Shown piece after piece: positions 19,738 to 28,629 of a DNA stretch of 64,000 nucleotides (position 1 is the first letter of the stretch; each line of letters begins with the position of its first letter). The notes under the pieces were generated by a model, which was not told the DNA's origin, did not search any database, and saw only the letters and a program-made list of their open reading frames with translations. Location of the stretch: contig NZ_CP050022.2 of the NCBI RefSeq assembly GCF_011602485.2, positions 1 through 64,000 on the forward strand. The letters run 5' to 3'. Source of the stretch: Bradyrhizobium sp. 1(2017). Lineage in GTDB: Bacteria; Pseudomonadota; Alphaproteobacteria; Rhizobiales; Xanthobacteraceae. The translations under genes were made by a program, and so were the position numbers.

Positions 19738-20799
19738 CTAGACCGTATCAGCCTTGAGCCGCCGATATTCCGTCGGCGTGACCCCGGTCGCCGCCTTGAA
19801 GGCGCGGTTGAACGGACCCAGCGACTGGAAACCGGCGTCCATCGCGATGGTGATGACGGGAACCTCGGCCTGGGTGGGATCGGCCAGCGCGGCCTTGGCC
19901 TCCTCGATCCGGTGATTGTTCAGGAACACATTGAAGTTGCGATAGCCGAGCCGCTGGTTGATCAGCCGTCGCAGCCGGTATTCGGGAATTTTCAGACGGC
20001 CCGCCAGCGCGCCGATGGTAATGTTCTCCTGGCGATAGATGCGCTCGTCCGCCATCAGGCGCATCACGGCGTCGACGAGCTTTTGATCGGCGGCGTCCTC
20101 GGCCGCAGGCGGACTGAAAACGATCGGCAGTGCGGGCTCCGCCGCAGCCGGAAACAGATCCGCCCCGTCAACGCGCATCATCGCATAGACGATCGCCGCG
20201 ACGGTGCAGGCGAGCACGCCGGCATTGATGGTTTCGGCGACAGCGCCGACATGGTGGCCGGCGACGGCGATCTGGAGCACCGCGTTCAGCCCGCCATAGA
20301 GCGCGGTTGCGCAGACGATGAAGACGCGAACGCGGCGGCGGCGCTCGACCAGGTCGGCCGGCCAGGAGGCGATCATCTGCCCGACCGCAAGCGCGATGAA
20401 ACCGAGCACGATCAGGTTGACCACCGTCACCGAAAACCGCACATGGCCGCTGGGTGCAATCCAGACGCAGCCTGCGAAGCTGAAGGCCGTCACCAGCGCC
20501 CAGATCAAACCGTGCCACCAGCGGAGGCGAAACTCGTCGTCGAACAGGGCGCGCGTGAACAGCCAGAACACCACGATGGTGCCGGTCGACAGCGCGATCA
20601 GCGGTGCATGCCAGAGCGGGATCCGCGACGTGACATCCAACGAATAGCTCACAACGTGCGCGAGCGTACTCAGAACGAAGGCCGCGCCGAGGCGAGCCGC
20701 GAGCACTTTGCGAAAGTCGCGCAGCAGCGACAGGGCCAGCATCAGCAGCAGCGCGACGCTGGCGGCGCGAAAGGCAAGCTCGGTTGCGGCAAGGGTCAT
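19738..20799 (-). CDS. AraC-family regulator with N-terminal membrane domain
   Basis: 353 residues. The first 215 contain six or seven hydrophobic helices (for example VALLLMLALSLL, TIVVFWLFTRALF, FSVTVVNLIVLGFIALAVGQMIA, INAGVLACTVAAIVYAMM). The last 110 are an AraC/XylS double HTH: ITIGALAGRLKIPEYRLRRLINQRLGYRNFNVFLNNHRIEEAK, then VITIAMDAGFQSLGPFNRAFKAATGVTPTEYRR. The HTH is therefore tethered to the inner membrane and probably senses a membrane or periplasmic signal. It is divergent from the pirin gene (240 nt), which is a candidate target together with itself. No ligand can be assigned. Confidence 0.9.
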   Translation of the reverse strand: MTLAATELAFRAASVALLLMLALSLLRDFRKVLAARLGAAFVLSTLAHVVSYSLDVTSRIPLWHAPLIALSTGTIVVFWLFTRALFDDEFRLRWWHGLIWALVTAFSFAGCVWIAPSGHVRFSVTVVNLIVLGFIALAVGQMIASWPADLVERRRRVRVFIVCATALYGGLNAVLQIAVAGHHVGAVAETINAGVLACTVAAIVYAMMRVDGADLFPAAAEPALPIVFSPPAAEDAADQKLVDAVMRLMADERIYRQENITIGALAGRLKIPEYRLRRLINQRLGYRNFNVFLNNHRIEEAKAALADPTQAEVPVITIAMDAGFQSLGPFNRAFKAATGVTPTEYRRLKADTV

Positions 20800-20906
20800 C
20801 GGGCGATGCGATCGGCGGCGGTCGAATTCCGCCGAACATCGTTCGTTGCGCCGATTTTTTCAAGGACCATCCGTCCACCAGGGTTAGCGGCGGCTCACAC
20901 TCCGCT

Positions 20907-20954
20907 GTCATCACCCGGCCAATGCCCGCAACTGCGCGCTGGCCGGGGCATGAC
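20907..20954. repeat. Degenerate GTCAT palindrome between the araC-like and pirin genes
   Basis: GTCATCACCCGGCCAATGCC to GGCCGGGGCATGAC. It resembles the GTCATCGCCCGGCC...-type palindrome seen near 28.5 kb. It sits inside the divergent promoter region. Confidence 0.6.
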
Positions 20955-21039
20955 GGCGGCGTATGTGGCCAGGCTTTGTCGCGACGGCGATGCGAATTGC
21001 TGCTACCATCGCCTTCAAGAAAGTCAAAAGGAGTTCACC

Positions 21040-21957
21040 ATGAGCTGGCAACCCTCGAACGACCCCGTGCTCGGCGATCCCATGTCCTGCGATGCGCTCG
21101 ATCTCGTCATCGTGCCGCGCACGCGCGATCTCGGCGACGGATTCGCGGTGCGCCGGGCGCTGCCGCATGGCAAGCGACAGATGGTCGGGCCCTTCATCTT
21201 CTTCGATCATTTCGGACCGGTGCAATTCGTTTCCGGCAAGGGCATGGACGTGCGGCCGCATCCGCATATCGGGCTCGCCACCGTGACCTATCTGTTCGAC
21301 GGCGCGATCATGCATCGCGACAGCGAGGGCAATGTCCAGGAGATCGCGCCCGGCGCGATGAACCTGATGACGGCGGGACGCGGCATCGCGCATTCGGAAC
21401 GCACGCCGGATGCGCAGCGCGCCTCCGGCCAAAAAATGCTGGGCCTGCAGAGCTGGATCGCGCTGCCGGCCGGTTCGGAAGAGATCGCACCATCGTTCCA
21501 GCATTATGCCGCGGGCGACCTGCCGATGATCTCCGAGCGCGACTTCACCGCACGGGTGATCGCAGGCTCCGCCTTCGGCATCGCCTCGCCCGTGTCGATG
21601 GTGTCGCCCTGGTTCTATACCGAGGTCACGGCGGTGGCGGGCGCGAGCGTGCCACTCGACCCCGACCATGAGGAGCGCGCGATCTACGTCGTCGATGGCG
21701 AGGTCGAGATCGCGAACGAGCGCTATGAGGGGCCGCGGCTCCTGATCTTCCGCCCCGGCGACCGCATCACCGTGAAGGCGCTCAAGGCGACGCGGATGAT
21801 GTTTCTCGGCGGCGATGCACTGGAGGGCCCGCGCCACATCTGGTGGAATTTCGTCTCCTCCAGCAAGGAGCGGATCGAGCAGGCCAAGCAGGACTGGAAA
21901 ACCGGCCGCTTCGCCGCAGTTCCGCAGGAACATGAGTTCATTCCGCTGCCGGAATAG
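21040..21957 (+). CDS. Pirin family protein
   Basis: 305 residues with the bicupin fold of pirins. The N-terminal cupin shows the metal-binding pattern FFDHFGP (about 51-57), RPHPHIGLATVTYLFDG (about 71-87) with His residues, and the conserved GxxxxMTAGRGIxHSE segment (MNLMTAGRGIAHSERTP). Some pirins have quercetinase activity, others act as transcription cofactors; this one is unassigned. ATG 21040 is preceded by AAGGAG at a good distance (AAAGGAGTTCACC). The frame is open further upstream only as a shadow over the araC-like gene. Divergent from that regulator, so possibly controlled by it. Confidence 0.93.
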   Translation: MSWQPSNDPVLGDPMSCDALDLVIVPRTRDLGDGFAVRRALPHGKRQMVGPFIFFDHFGPVQFVSGKGMDVRPHPHIGLATVTYLFDGAIMHRDSEGNVQEIAPGAMNLMTAGRGIAHSERTPDAQRASGQKMLGLQSWIALPAGSEEIAPSFQHYAAGDLPMISERDFTARVIAGSAFGIASPVSMVSPWFYTEVTAVAGASVPLDPDHEERAIYVVDGEVEIANERYEGPRLLIFRPGDRITVKALKATRMMFLGGDALEGPRHIWWNFVSSSKERIEQAKQDWKTGRFAAVPQEHEFIPLPE

Positions 21958-22020
21958 GCTAATCCGGTCTCCGCCCGCGCCATCAGACGCGGCCGGATGT
22001 CCTGCGCGAAGGCTTTGCCG

Positions 22021-22935
22021 ATGACCACCATGCTCTCCAGCGACCTGCCGCTCCCCAAGATCGGACGCGGCAAGGTGCGCGATATCTACGCCGTCGACGA
22101 CGACCGCCTGCTGCTTCTCACCACCGACCGCATCAGCGCCTTCGACGTCGTGATGGGCGAGACCATCCCGATGAAGGGCGCGGTGCTGACTCAAATCAGC
22201 GCGTGGTGGTTCAACGAGCTCGAAGGCGTGGTGCCGCATCACATGATCAGCGCCGACACCGACGCGATTGTCGCGGCCGTGCCGGCCTTGAAGCCGCACC
22301 GCGCGGAGATTCTCGGCCGCGCCATGCTTTGCAAGCGCACCACCGTCTTCCCGATCGAATGCGTGATCCGCGGCTATCTCTCGGGCTCGGCCTGGAAGGA
22401 ATATGCCGCGAGCGGCACGCTGGCCGGCGAGAAGCTGAAAGCCGGCCTCGTCGAGAGCGAAAAGCTCGAGCCCGCCATCTTCAGCCCCGCGACCAAGGCC
22501 GAGAGCGGCCATGACGAAAACATCACCATCGCGAAGATGCGGACGGTCGTCGGCGAGGAGGTCGCCTACGCGCTGGAGAGCATGACGCGCGCGATCTACA
22601 CGCTCGGCGAGGAGCTCGCCCGCGAGCAGGGCATCATCATCGCCGACACCAAGTTCGAGTTCGGCCGCGACAAGGACGGCCGCATCATCCTGATCGACGA
22701 GGTGATGACGCCGGATAGCTCGCGCTTCTGGGCGGTGGATTCCTACAAGCCCGGCCAGCCGCAGGCGAGCTTCGACAAGCAACCCCTGCGCGACTATCTC
22801 GATGCCGAACGCCGCGCCGGTCGCTGGAACGGCGACGCCCCCCCGCCGCCGCTGCCCGCGAGCGTGGTGGAGGCGACCAGCAAAAGATATCTGGAAGCGT
22901 ATCGGCGCGTGACGGGGAAAGAGCTGAAGATCTAA
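22021..22935 (+). CDS. purC: Phosphoribosylaminoimidazole-succinocarboxamide synthase
   Basis: SAICAR synthetase ligates aspartate to CAIR with ATP in purine biosynthesis. 304 residues from ATG 22021; in-frame ATG 21997 and ATG 22030 are alternatives. Motifs: [13 protein letters not shown] (phosphate loop region), [45 protein letters not shown] and [14 protein letters not shown]. This is the longer, stand-alone type common in alphaproteobacteria and yeast, without purS, purL or purQ alongside. Convergent with the dehydrogenase gene. Confidence 0.95.
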   Translation: MTTMLSSDLPLPKIGRGKVRDIYAVDDDRLLLLTTDRISAFDVVMGETIPMKGAVLTQISAWWFNELEGVVPHHMISADTDAIVAAVPALKPHRAEILGRAMLCKRTTVFPIECVIRGYLSGSAWKEYAASGTLAGEKLKAGLVESEKLEPAIFSPATKAESGHDENITIAKMRTVVGEEVAYALESMTRAIYTLGEELAREQGIIIADTKFEFGRDKDGRIILIDEVMTPDSSRFWAVDSYKPGQPQASFDKQPLRDYLDAERRAGRWNGDAPPPPLPASVVEATSKRYLEAYRRVTGKELKI

Positions 22936-22957
22936 GCCTAGCCACCTCGTCTCGCTC

Positions 22958-23044
22958 CGTCATTGCGAGGAGCTCTTGCGACGAGGCAATCCAGGCTACC
23001 CCTGCGGAAAGATTCTGGATTGCTTCGCTGCGCTCGCGATGACG
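22958..23044. repeat. Head-to-head palindrome pair of the GTCATTGCGAGGAGC type
   Basis: Left arm 22958-22994 (CGTCATTGCGAGGAGC ... GAGGCAATCCAG), spacer 22995-23014 (20 nt), inverted right arm 23015-23044 (CTGGATTGCTTCGCTGCGCT ... GATGACG). The outer CGTCAT and inner ATCCAG feet are the same as in the GGCCGGGC-type palindromes although the stem differs. It lies between convergent purC and the dehydrogenase gene; an 8-bp hairpin GGAGAGGC/GCCTCTCC follows at 23046-23068. Confidence 0.88.
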
Positions 23045-23107
23045 TGGAGAGGCCGGGTGCGCCTCTCCGGCGCTGCCATCGCTCACATTTGCGATGACAA
23101 CAGCGCC

Positions 23108-24601
23108 TCACACACCCGCCATCATCACGTATTTGATCTCGACATATTCTTCCATGCCGTGACGCGAGCCTTCGCGGCCGAGGCCGCTTTCCTTGACGCC
23201 GCCGAAGGGCGCGACTTCGGTGGTGATGAGGCCGGTGTTGACGCCGACCATGCCCGACTCCAACGCTTCGGCGACGCGCCAGACGCGGCCGAGATCGCGG
23301 GAGTAGAAGTATGAAGCCAGGCCGAACGGCGAGGCGTTGCACATCGCGATGACGTCGGCCTCGTCCTTGAAGCGGATCACCGGCGCGAGCGGGCCGAAGG
23401 TCTCCTCCTGCGACACCAGCGAATCCGGCTTGACGTCGGCCAGCACCGTCGGCTCGAAGAACGAGCGTCCGAGCTCGCTGCGCTTGCCGCCGGTGACCAC
23501 CTTGGCGCCGCGCTTGACGGCATCGGCGATGTGGCGTTCGACCTTGTCGATCGCCTTCATGTTGATCAGCGGGCCCTGCGTGACGCCGCCCTCGGTGCCG
23601 TCGCCGATCTTCATCGCCGCGACCTTCTTCGACAGCTTCTGCACGAACTCGTCGTAGATCTTGTCCTGGGCGTAGATGCGGTTGGCGCAGACGCAGGTCT
23701 GGCCCATGTTGCGGTATTTCGAGACGATGGCGCCTTCGACCGCGGCGTCGATGTCGGCATCGTCGAACACCACGAACGGCGCGTTGCCGCCGAGCTCGAG
23801 GCCGAGCCGCTTCACGCCGACGGAGGCCTGCTGGTAGAGGATCTTGCCGACTGCGGTCGAACCGGTGAAGCCGACGAAGCGCACGGCCGGATGCTCGCAC
23901 AACACCTTGCCGATCGGCGGCGCATCGCCGGTGATGATGTTGAGCACGCCCTTGGGGATGCCGGCCTTCTCGGCGAGCACGGCCAGCGCGAGCGCCGACA
24001 GCGGCGTTTCATTGGCGGGCTTGAGCACCACGGTGCAGCCGGCCGCAAGCGCCGGCGAGACCTTGCGGGTGATCATCGAGTTCGGGAAATTCCACGGCGT
24101 GATCGCACCGCAGACGCCGATCGGCTGCTTGATGGCGAGCAGGCGAGCATCGGCGCGCTGGGTCGGAATGGTCTCGCCATAGACGCGGCGGGCCTCTTCC
24201 GCGAAAAACTCGATATAGGCGGCGCCGATGTCGACCTCGCCGAGCGCCTCGGTGAGCGGCTTGCCCTGTTCGGAGGTGAGGATCAGCGCGAGATCCTCGC
24301 GGTTGGCAATGATCAGCTCGAACCATTTGCGCAGGATGTTGGAGCGCTGTTTTGCGGTGTGCTTGGCCCATGCCGGGAACGCGCGCTCGGCGGCCTCGAC
24401 CGCCTTGGTCGTGTCATCCGCACCGAGCTGCGGAACCTTCGCGAGCTCGACGCCGGTGGCGGGATTGTTCACCGCGAAGACCGGAGTGCCGACCCAGGCG
24501 CCGTCGATATAGCAGGCCTCCTTCAGCAGCGATGGGTCCTTCAGCCGGTCGCGCAGGGTGGCGGTGGCTTGAGGGGCGCGAGCGGCGGCGGTCGGTGTCA
24601 T
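23108..24601 (-). CDS. gabD: NAD(P)-dependent succinate-semialdehyde dehydrogenase
   Basis: 497-residue aldehyde dehydrogenase superfamily enzyme. ATG 24601 has AGGGAG 8 nt upstream. Motifs: ITPWNFPNSMITRKVSPALAAGC (cofactor region), GFTGSTAVGK (Rossmann loop), LELGGNAPFVVFDDAD with the general-base Glu, and GQTCVCANRIY with the catalytic Cys; NTGLITTEVAPFGGVKESGLGREG near the end is the typical succinate-semialdehyde dehydrogenase C-terminus. The enzyme oxidises succinate semialdehyde to succinate in GABA catabolism. No gabT is adjacent, so glutarate-semialdehyde activity (DavD-like) is a possible alternative. Confidence 0.9.
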   Translation of the reverse strand: MTPTAAARAPQATATLRDRLKDPSLLKEACYIDGAWVGTPVFAVNNPATGVELAKVPQLGADDTTKAVEAAERAFPAWAKHTAKQRSNILRKWFELIIANREDLALILTSEQGKPLTEALGEVDIGAAYIEFFAEEARRVYGETIPTQRADARLLAIKQPIGVCGAITPWNFPNSMITRKVSPALAAGCTVVLKPANETPLSALALAVLAEKAGIPKGVLNIITGDAPPIGKVLCEHPAVRFVGFTGSTAVGKILYQQASVGVKRLGLELGGNAPFVVFDDADIDAAVEGAIVSKYRNMGQTCVCANRIYAQDKIYDEFVQKLSKKVAAMKIGDGTEGGVTQGPLINMKAIDKVERHIADAVKRGAKVVTGGKRSELGRSFFEPTVLADVKPDSLVSQEETFGPLAPVIRFKDEADVIAMCNASPFGLASYFYSRDLGRVWRVAEALESGMVGVNTGLITTEVAPFGGVKESGLGREGSRHGMEEYVEIKYVMMAGV

Positions 24602-24708
24602 GGCGGTACTCCCTGGGGCGATCGGATCGGCCCGGAATATAGGAGCAAGCGGCGCGCAATGCACCGCCTCACAATGCACATCTGCTGGGAGCTAAGCTGA
24701 CAGCGGCC

Positions 24709-25029
24709 TTAGGCCGCGCCGCTCATATAGGTCTCGCGCCGGCCGATCATGCGCTCGGCCGCGGCCTTGGCATCGGCCTTCGAGGACGTCGCGCACGTCC
24801 GGTATTCGAGATCGGGAACGTCGGAGGTGTCGCGGCGGCCGAACCAGTTCTTCGAGCCGACCGGCAGCAGCGCCAGGGACTGCGCCAGATTATCGACCGC
24901 ACCGAAGGAATAGAGCGCGCCGGTGCCGGCGATGCGAACCTCGTAAATGCCGGGCGAGATCGGCGCCTCCAGATTGTCGCCCCGTCCAGGACGGGGATAG
25001 CGCTTCCATTCACTCCAGGTCGAAATCAT
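24709..25029 (-). CDS. Small conserved-type protein, possible degenerate GIY-YIG-like fold
   Basis: 106 residues with no signal peptide or membrane segment. The order PGIYEVRIAGTGALYSFGAVDN resembles the two N-terminal strands of GIY-YIG domains (G-I-Y, then Y-x-x-G and Asn), and a C-terminal AKAAAERMIG helix contains a Glu at about the expected place. The catalytic Arg after the Asn is missing (NLAQSLALL), so nuclease activity would be unlikely. I cannot assign it firmly to any family. It starts with MISTWSEWKRYPRPGRGDN and is divergent from the following serine hydrolase gene across a 346-nt gap. Confidence 0.65.
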   Translation of the reverse strand: MISTWSEWKRYPRPGRGDNLEAPISPGIYEVRIAGTGALYSFGAVDNLAQSLALLPVGSKNWFGRRDTSDVPDLEYRTCATSSKADAKAAAERMIGRRETYMSGAA

Positions 25030-25375
25030 CTAAAGCCCCCTCGCGGCCGACCAGCGGCCGCCAAATTTGCATCAAGTCTTAACGTCACGGCCGATTTGGC
25101 CGCATGCTGAAACGTCGCAACGCACAAAATGTTTCAAGTGATTCAAGCAGGTGAAACATAACGCCCGCGCCCATCCACGGTCACGGCGAGTTGCGGCCAT
25201 CCACCGCAGATTGTGCCGGAGTGTTGCAGTTCAGCCTCCCTGTCGTCCTGCGCCGGGGGCGGACCGTCAAGTCACGACATCGCGACCATCGCGCGCATCT
25301 GGACGCGCTTGCCGCGCGGGGCGTGCGGGAGGACAATCGATCACTTCCAACAATAATCAAACCGGAGGAAACACG
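25030..25375. other. Divergent promoter region with a long-spaced dyad
   Basis: 346-nt gap between the small minus-strand gene and the serine hydrolase gene. It contains a perfect 8-bp dyad at 25129-25159 and, at its right end, a strong ribosome binding site (GGAGGAAACACG) before ATG 25376. I see no further gene in it. Confidence 0.6.
25129..25159. promoter_or_regulatory. Dyad ATGTTTCA-N15-TGAAACAT
   Basis: Perfect 8-bp inverted repeat with a 15-nt spacer, about 100 nt upstream of the small minus-strand gene and 217 nt upstream of the serine hydrolase start. The related sequence CTGAAACG occurs at 25107-25114. It is a candidate operator; the regulator is unknown. Confidence 0.4.
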
Positions 25376-26572
25376 ATGCAAAGCCGAGCTCAGATCGACG
25401 AGGTTCTGCGCCAGAAGAGCGACGCCAAGGAAATTCCCGGCGTCGTCGCCATCGCCGCCCGCGGCAACGACGTGCTGTATCAGGGCGCGTTCGGCAAGCG
25501 CGACCTGTCGAAGCCCGATGCGATGACCGCGGACAGCGTGTTCTGGATCGCATCGATGACGAAGGCGGTGACGACGGCGGGCGCGATGCAGCTGGTCGAG
25601 CAGGGCAAGCTGTCGCTGGATACGCCGATCGGCAAGGTGCTGCCCGATCTCGCCAAGCCGCAGGTGCTTGAAGGGTTCGATGCCAAGGGCGAAGCGAAGC
25701 TGCGGCCGGCGAAGGGGGAGATCACGCTGCGCCAGCTCATGACCCACACCGCCGGCTTCTGCTACAACATGTGGAACGGCGATCTCGCGGTCTATCTGGA
25801 CAAGACCGGCATTCCCGCCATCACCACCTGCCAGAACGCGGCGCTGAAGACGCCGATCATGACCGACCCCGGCACGCGCTGGGAATACGGCACCAATATC
25901 GATTTCGTCGGCAAGGCAGTGGAGGCCGTCAGCGGCAAGCGGCTCGATGCTTATTTGCGCGACAATCTCTTCGCGCCGCTCGGCATGGGCGACACCGGCT
26001 TCAAGATCACCGACGACATGCGCAAGCGCCTCGTCGGCATGCATGCGCGCGGCGAAGACGGCCAGCTCGCATCGATCCCGTTCGAGCTCGAGCAGAACCC
26101 GGAATTCCACATGGGCGGCGGCGGCCTCTACTCGACTGCGGCCGACTACATCAAGTTCACGCAGATGATCTTGAACAAGGGCCGCGGCAACGGCAACCAG
26201 GTGCTGAAGGCCGAGACGGTCGCGACGATGGGGCAGAACCACATCGGCGACCTCGCCATGGGCAAGATGACCACTGCGGCGCCGATGTACACCAACGACG
26301 TCGATCTCTATCCGGAGCAGGTGAAGAAGTGGGGCCTCAGCTTCATGATCAACACCGCCAAGACGGCGGAAGGGCGCAGCGCAGGCAGCCTCGCCTGGGC
26401 GGGCCTCGCCAACACCTATTACTGGATCGATCCTGCGCGCGACGTCACCGGCGTGATCCTGATGCAGCTGTTGCCGTTCGGCGACGCGAAATGCCTGGAG
26501 GCGTTCGCGGGATTCGAGCGCGGGGTCTATGCCGGGCTCGATGCCGCCGGGAGCGGGCAGAAGGCGGCGTGA
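25376..26572 (+). CDS. Serine hydrolase of the beta-lactamase/EstB family
   Basis: 398 residues, starting at ATG 25376 with GGAGGA 9 nt upstream. No signal peptide is visible, so it is probably cytoplasmic. The nucleophile motif is SMTK at 60-63 (FWIASMTKAV), then LRQLMTHTAGF and the RWEYGTNIDFVG segment with the likely general-base Tyr, followed by GGGGLYSTAADYIKF. These are features of family VIII carboxylesterases (EstB-like), which resemble class C beta-lactamases but usually hydrolyse short esters. True beta-lactamase activity is less likely without a signal peptide. It is the second serine hydrolase in the window and is not closely similar to the one at 18-19.6 kb. Confidence 0.9.
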   Translation: MQSRAQIDEVLRQKSDAKEIPGVVAIAARGNDVLYQGAFGKRDLSKPDAMTADSVFWIASMTKAVTTAGAMQLVEQGKLSLDTPIGKVLPDLAKPQVLEGFDAKGEAKLRPAKGEITLRQLMTHTAGFCYNMWNGDLAVYLDKTGIPAITTCQNAALKTPIMTDPGTRWEYGTNIDFVGKAVEAVSGKRLDAYLRDNLFAPLGMGDTGFKITDDMRKRLVGMHARGEDGQLASIPFELEQNPEFHMGGGGLYSTAADYIKFTQMILNKGRGNGNQVLKAETVATMGQNHIGDLAMGKMTTAAPMYTNDVDLYPEQVKKWGLSFMINTAKTAEGRSAGSLAWAGLANTYYWIDPARDVTGVILMQLLPFGDAKCLEAFAGFERGVYAGLDAAGSGQKAA

Positions 26573-26594
26573 GGAACTGAGTGCTCTCGCCACG

Positions 26595-26679
26595 CGTCAT
26601 GGCCGGGCGTGTCCCGGCCATCCACGCTCGCCTCGCGGCACCAAGAACGTGGATGCCCGGGACAAGCCCGGGCATGACG
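26595..26679. repeat. Head-to-head palindrome pair (GGCCGGGC type)
   Basis: Left arm 26595-26626 (CGTCATGGCCGGGCGTGTCC ... ATCCACG), spacer 26627-26647 (21 nt), inverted right arm 26648-26679 (CGTGGATGCCCGGGACAAGC ... CATGACG). Same family and same architecture as the pair between dnaA and dnaN, with an unrelated spacer. Confidence 0.9.
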
Positions 26680-26725
26680 GCCGAAAAGGATCAAGCTGCT
26701 CATTCCATGACGAAAGGATTTCGAC

Positions 26726-28420
26726 TTGGCTGATAAAGCGGACAGCTACGTTTGCGGCATCTCGGACGCGCCATTGCTCGGCGACACCATCGGCCGGAGT
26801 CTCGACCAGGCCGCCCAGCGCTGGGGCAACCGCGAGGCGCTGATCTCGCCCAGCCACGGCGTGAGATGGACATGGTCGGAATTCGCCGAACGGGTCGATG
26901 CGCTCGCCGCCGGCTTTCTCGCGCTCGGGCTCGAGCGGGGACAGCGGATCGGCATCTGGTCGCTGAACCGGCCGGAATGGACGCTGACCCAGTTCGCCGC
27001 CGCCAAGGCCGGCCACATCCTGGTGACGATCAATCCGGCCTATCGCTTGAGCGAGCTGGAATTTGCGCTTCGCAAGGTCGGCTGCGCGGCGATCGTCACC
27101 GCGACGGCATTCAAGACCAGCAACTACATGGAGATGCTCAACACGTTGTTGCCGGAGCTGTCCGCCGCCAAGCCCGGGCAGTTGCATGCAGCACGGCTGC
27201 CCGCCCTTCGCAACGTCATCCAGATCGGCGGCCCGGCCGCGCCAGGCACGATTGCTTTCGAAGAGATCGCGGGTATGGGCGGCGACCGGCACCGTCAGCA
27301 GCTGGTCGCGCTCGGCCAGCAGCTTCAGTTCGACGACCCCGTCAACATCCAGTTCACCAGCGGCACGACCGGATCGCCCAAGGGCGTGACGCTGACCCAT
27401 CACAACATCCTCAACAACGGCTATTTCGTCGGCCGCGCGATGCGCCTCACCGAGAAGGACCGCATCTGCATTCCGGTGCCGCTCTATCATTGCTTCGGCA
27501 TGGTCATGGGCAACCTGGCCTCCGTGACGCTCGGCGCCGCAATGGTTTATCCCGGCGAGGGTTTCGACCCCCTCACGACGCTGCGCACGATCGAACAGGA
27601 AAAGTGCACGGCGCTGTACGGCGTGCCGACGATGTTCATCGCCGAGCTCGATCACCCCGAATTCGCCAGCTTCGACCTGAAGTCGCTGCGGACCGGCATC
27701 ATGGCCGGGGCACCCTGCCCGATCGAGGTGATGAAGCGCGTCAACAGCGACATGAACATGCGGGAGGTTACGATCGCCTATGGCATGACCGAGACCAGTC
27801 CCGTCAGCTTCCAGAGCGCGGTGGACGATCCGCTGGAGCGGCGCGTCTCCACGGTCGGACGGATCCATCCGCATGTCGAGGTCAAGATCGTCGATCTCGA
27901 AGGCAAGATCGTCAAGCGCGGCGAACGGGGCGAGCTGTGCACCCGCGGCTACAGCATCATGCTGGGCTATTGGGAAGAGACGGAGAGGACCGCCGACGTG
28001 CTCGATGCGAATGGCTGGATGCACACCGGCGACCTCGCCACCATCGACGACGAGGGTTATTGCAACATTGTCGGCCGCATCAAGGACATGGTGATCCGCG
28101 GCGGCGAAAACCTCTATCCGCGCGAGATCGAGGAGTTCTTGTACCGTCACCCCAAGATTCAGGACGTGCAGATTTTTGGCGTCGCCGACACCCGTTATGG
28201 CGAGGAGCTCTGCGCCTGGATTCGCGTCCGGCCGGGCGAGACGCTGACGGCCGAGGAGGTGCGCGCCTTCTGCGACGGCCAGATCGCCCACAACAAGGTC
28301 CCGCGCTACGTCGAATTCGTCGACGAATTCCCGATGACCGTCACCGGAAAAATCCAGAAATTCCTGATGCGCGAGGAAGTGGAGCAGCGGCTGGGGCTGA
28401 AGGCCGCGAAGACGGCGTGA
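26726..28420 (+). CDS. AMP-forming acyl-CoA synthetase
   Basis: 564-residue adenylate-forming enzyme that activates a carboxylic acid to acyl-AMP and then acyl-CoA. Motifs: P-loop-like [16 protein letters not shown] (about 210-225), [19 protein letters not shown], the hinge [21 protein letters not shown] and the C-terminal catalytic Lys in [13 protein letters not shown]. This fits the AMP-binding group annotated as fatty-acyl-CoA synthetase in Bradyrhizobium; chain length is not predictable. The start appears to be TTG at 26726 with GAAAGGA upstream; the nearby ATG at 26707 opens a short frame that stops at once. An upstream palindrome pair ends 46 nt before the start. Confidence 0.93.
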   Translation: MADKADSYVCGISDAPLLGDTIGRSLDQAAQRWGNREALISPSHGVRWTWSEFAERVDALAAGFLALGLERGQRIGIWSLNRPEWTLTQFAAAKAGHILVTINPAYRLSELEFALRKVGCAAIVTATAFKTSNYMEMLNTLLPELSAAKPGQLHAARLPALRNVIQIGGPAAPGTIAFEEIAGMGGDRHRQQLVALGQQLQFDDPVNIQFTSGTTGSPKGVTLTHHNILNNGYFVGRAMRLTEKDRICIPVPLYHCFGMVMGNLASVTLGAAMVYPGEGFDPLTTLRTIEQEKCTALYGVPTMFIAELDHPEFASFDLKSLRTGIMAGAPCPIEVMKRVNSDMNMREVTIAYGMTETSPVSFQSAVDDPLERRVSTVGRIHPHVEVKIVDLEGKIVKRGERGELCTRGYSIMLGYWEETERTADVLDANGWMHTGDLATIDDEGYCNIVGRIKDMVIRGGENLYPREIEEFLYRHPKIQDVQIFGVADTRYGEELCAWIRVRPGETLTAEEVRAFCDGQIAHNKVPRYVEFVDEFPMTVTGKIQKFLMREEVEQRLGLKAAKTA

Positions 28421-28450
28421 GCGGCTGCGTGCTTCCACCACACGACGACT

Positions 28451-28570
28451 GTCATTCCCCGCAAAGGCCGGGAATCCAGTACGCCGCAGCTTCTCGATGA
28501 ATCACTGACGTCTCGGAGTGCTGGATCGCCCGGTCCTGGTGCGCAATTGCGCACTGGCCGGGCGATGACA
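28451..28570. repeat. Mixed pair of GTCAT/ATCCA palindromes
   Basis: Left palindrome 28451-28479 (GTCATTCCCCGCAAAGGCCG, GGAATCCAG) faces right palindrome 28521-28570 (CTGGATCGCCCGGTCC ... CCGGGCGATGACA), spacer 41 nt. The stems belong to different subtypes, yet the outer GTCAT and inner ATCCAG feet are the same and point the same way as in the matched pairs. A partial copy follows at 28603-28620. Confidence 0.8.
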
Positions 28571-28602
28571 GTTGAGAGTGAGGCAGACGCCTGCCTCCAC
28601 AT

Positions 28603-28620
28603 CGTCATTGCGAGGAGAGA
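28603..28620 (+). repeat. Half palindrome CGTCATTGCGAGGAGAGA
   Basis: Left half of the CGTCATTGCGAGGAGC-type palindrome, ending 9 nt before the stop codon of the convergent adenosine kinase gene. The right half is missing. Confidence 0.7.
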
Positions 28621-28629
28621 GGTGCGGCC

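Noticed and set aside
19684..21039. Extension of the pirin frame upstream over the araC-like gene
   Set aside because: Overlaps a clear minus-strand gene; the ribosome binding site and family start are at 21040.
22936..23107. Small RNA or tRNA gene between purC and the dehydrogenase
   Set aside because: The dyads are explained by the palindrome pair; no cloverleaf or anticodon stem is visible. No tRNA was found anywhere in the window.
18168..26572. The two serine hydrolases as a recent duplication or antibiotic-resistance cassette
   Set aside because: They share only superfamily motifs, differ in export signals and are not adjacent; no integron or transposase is present.
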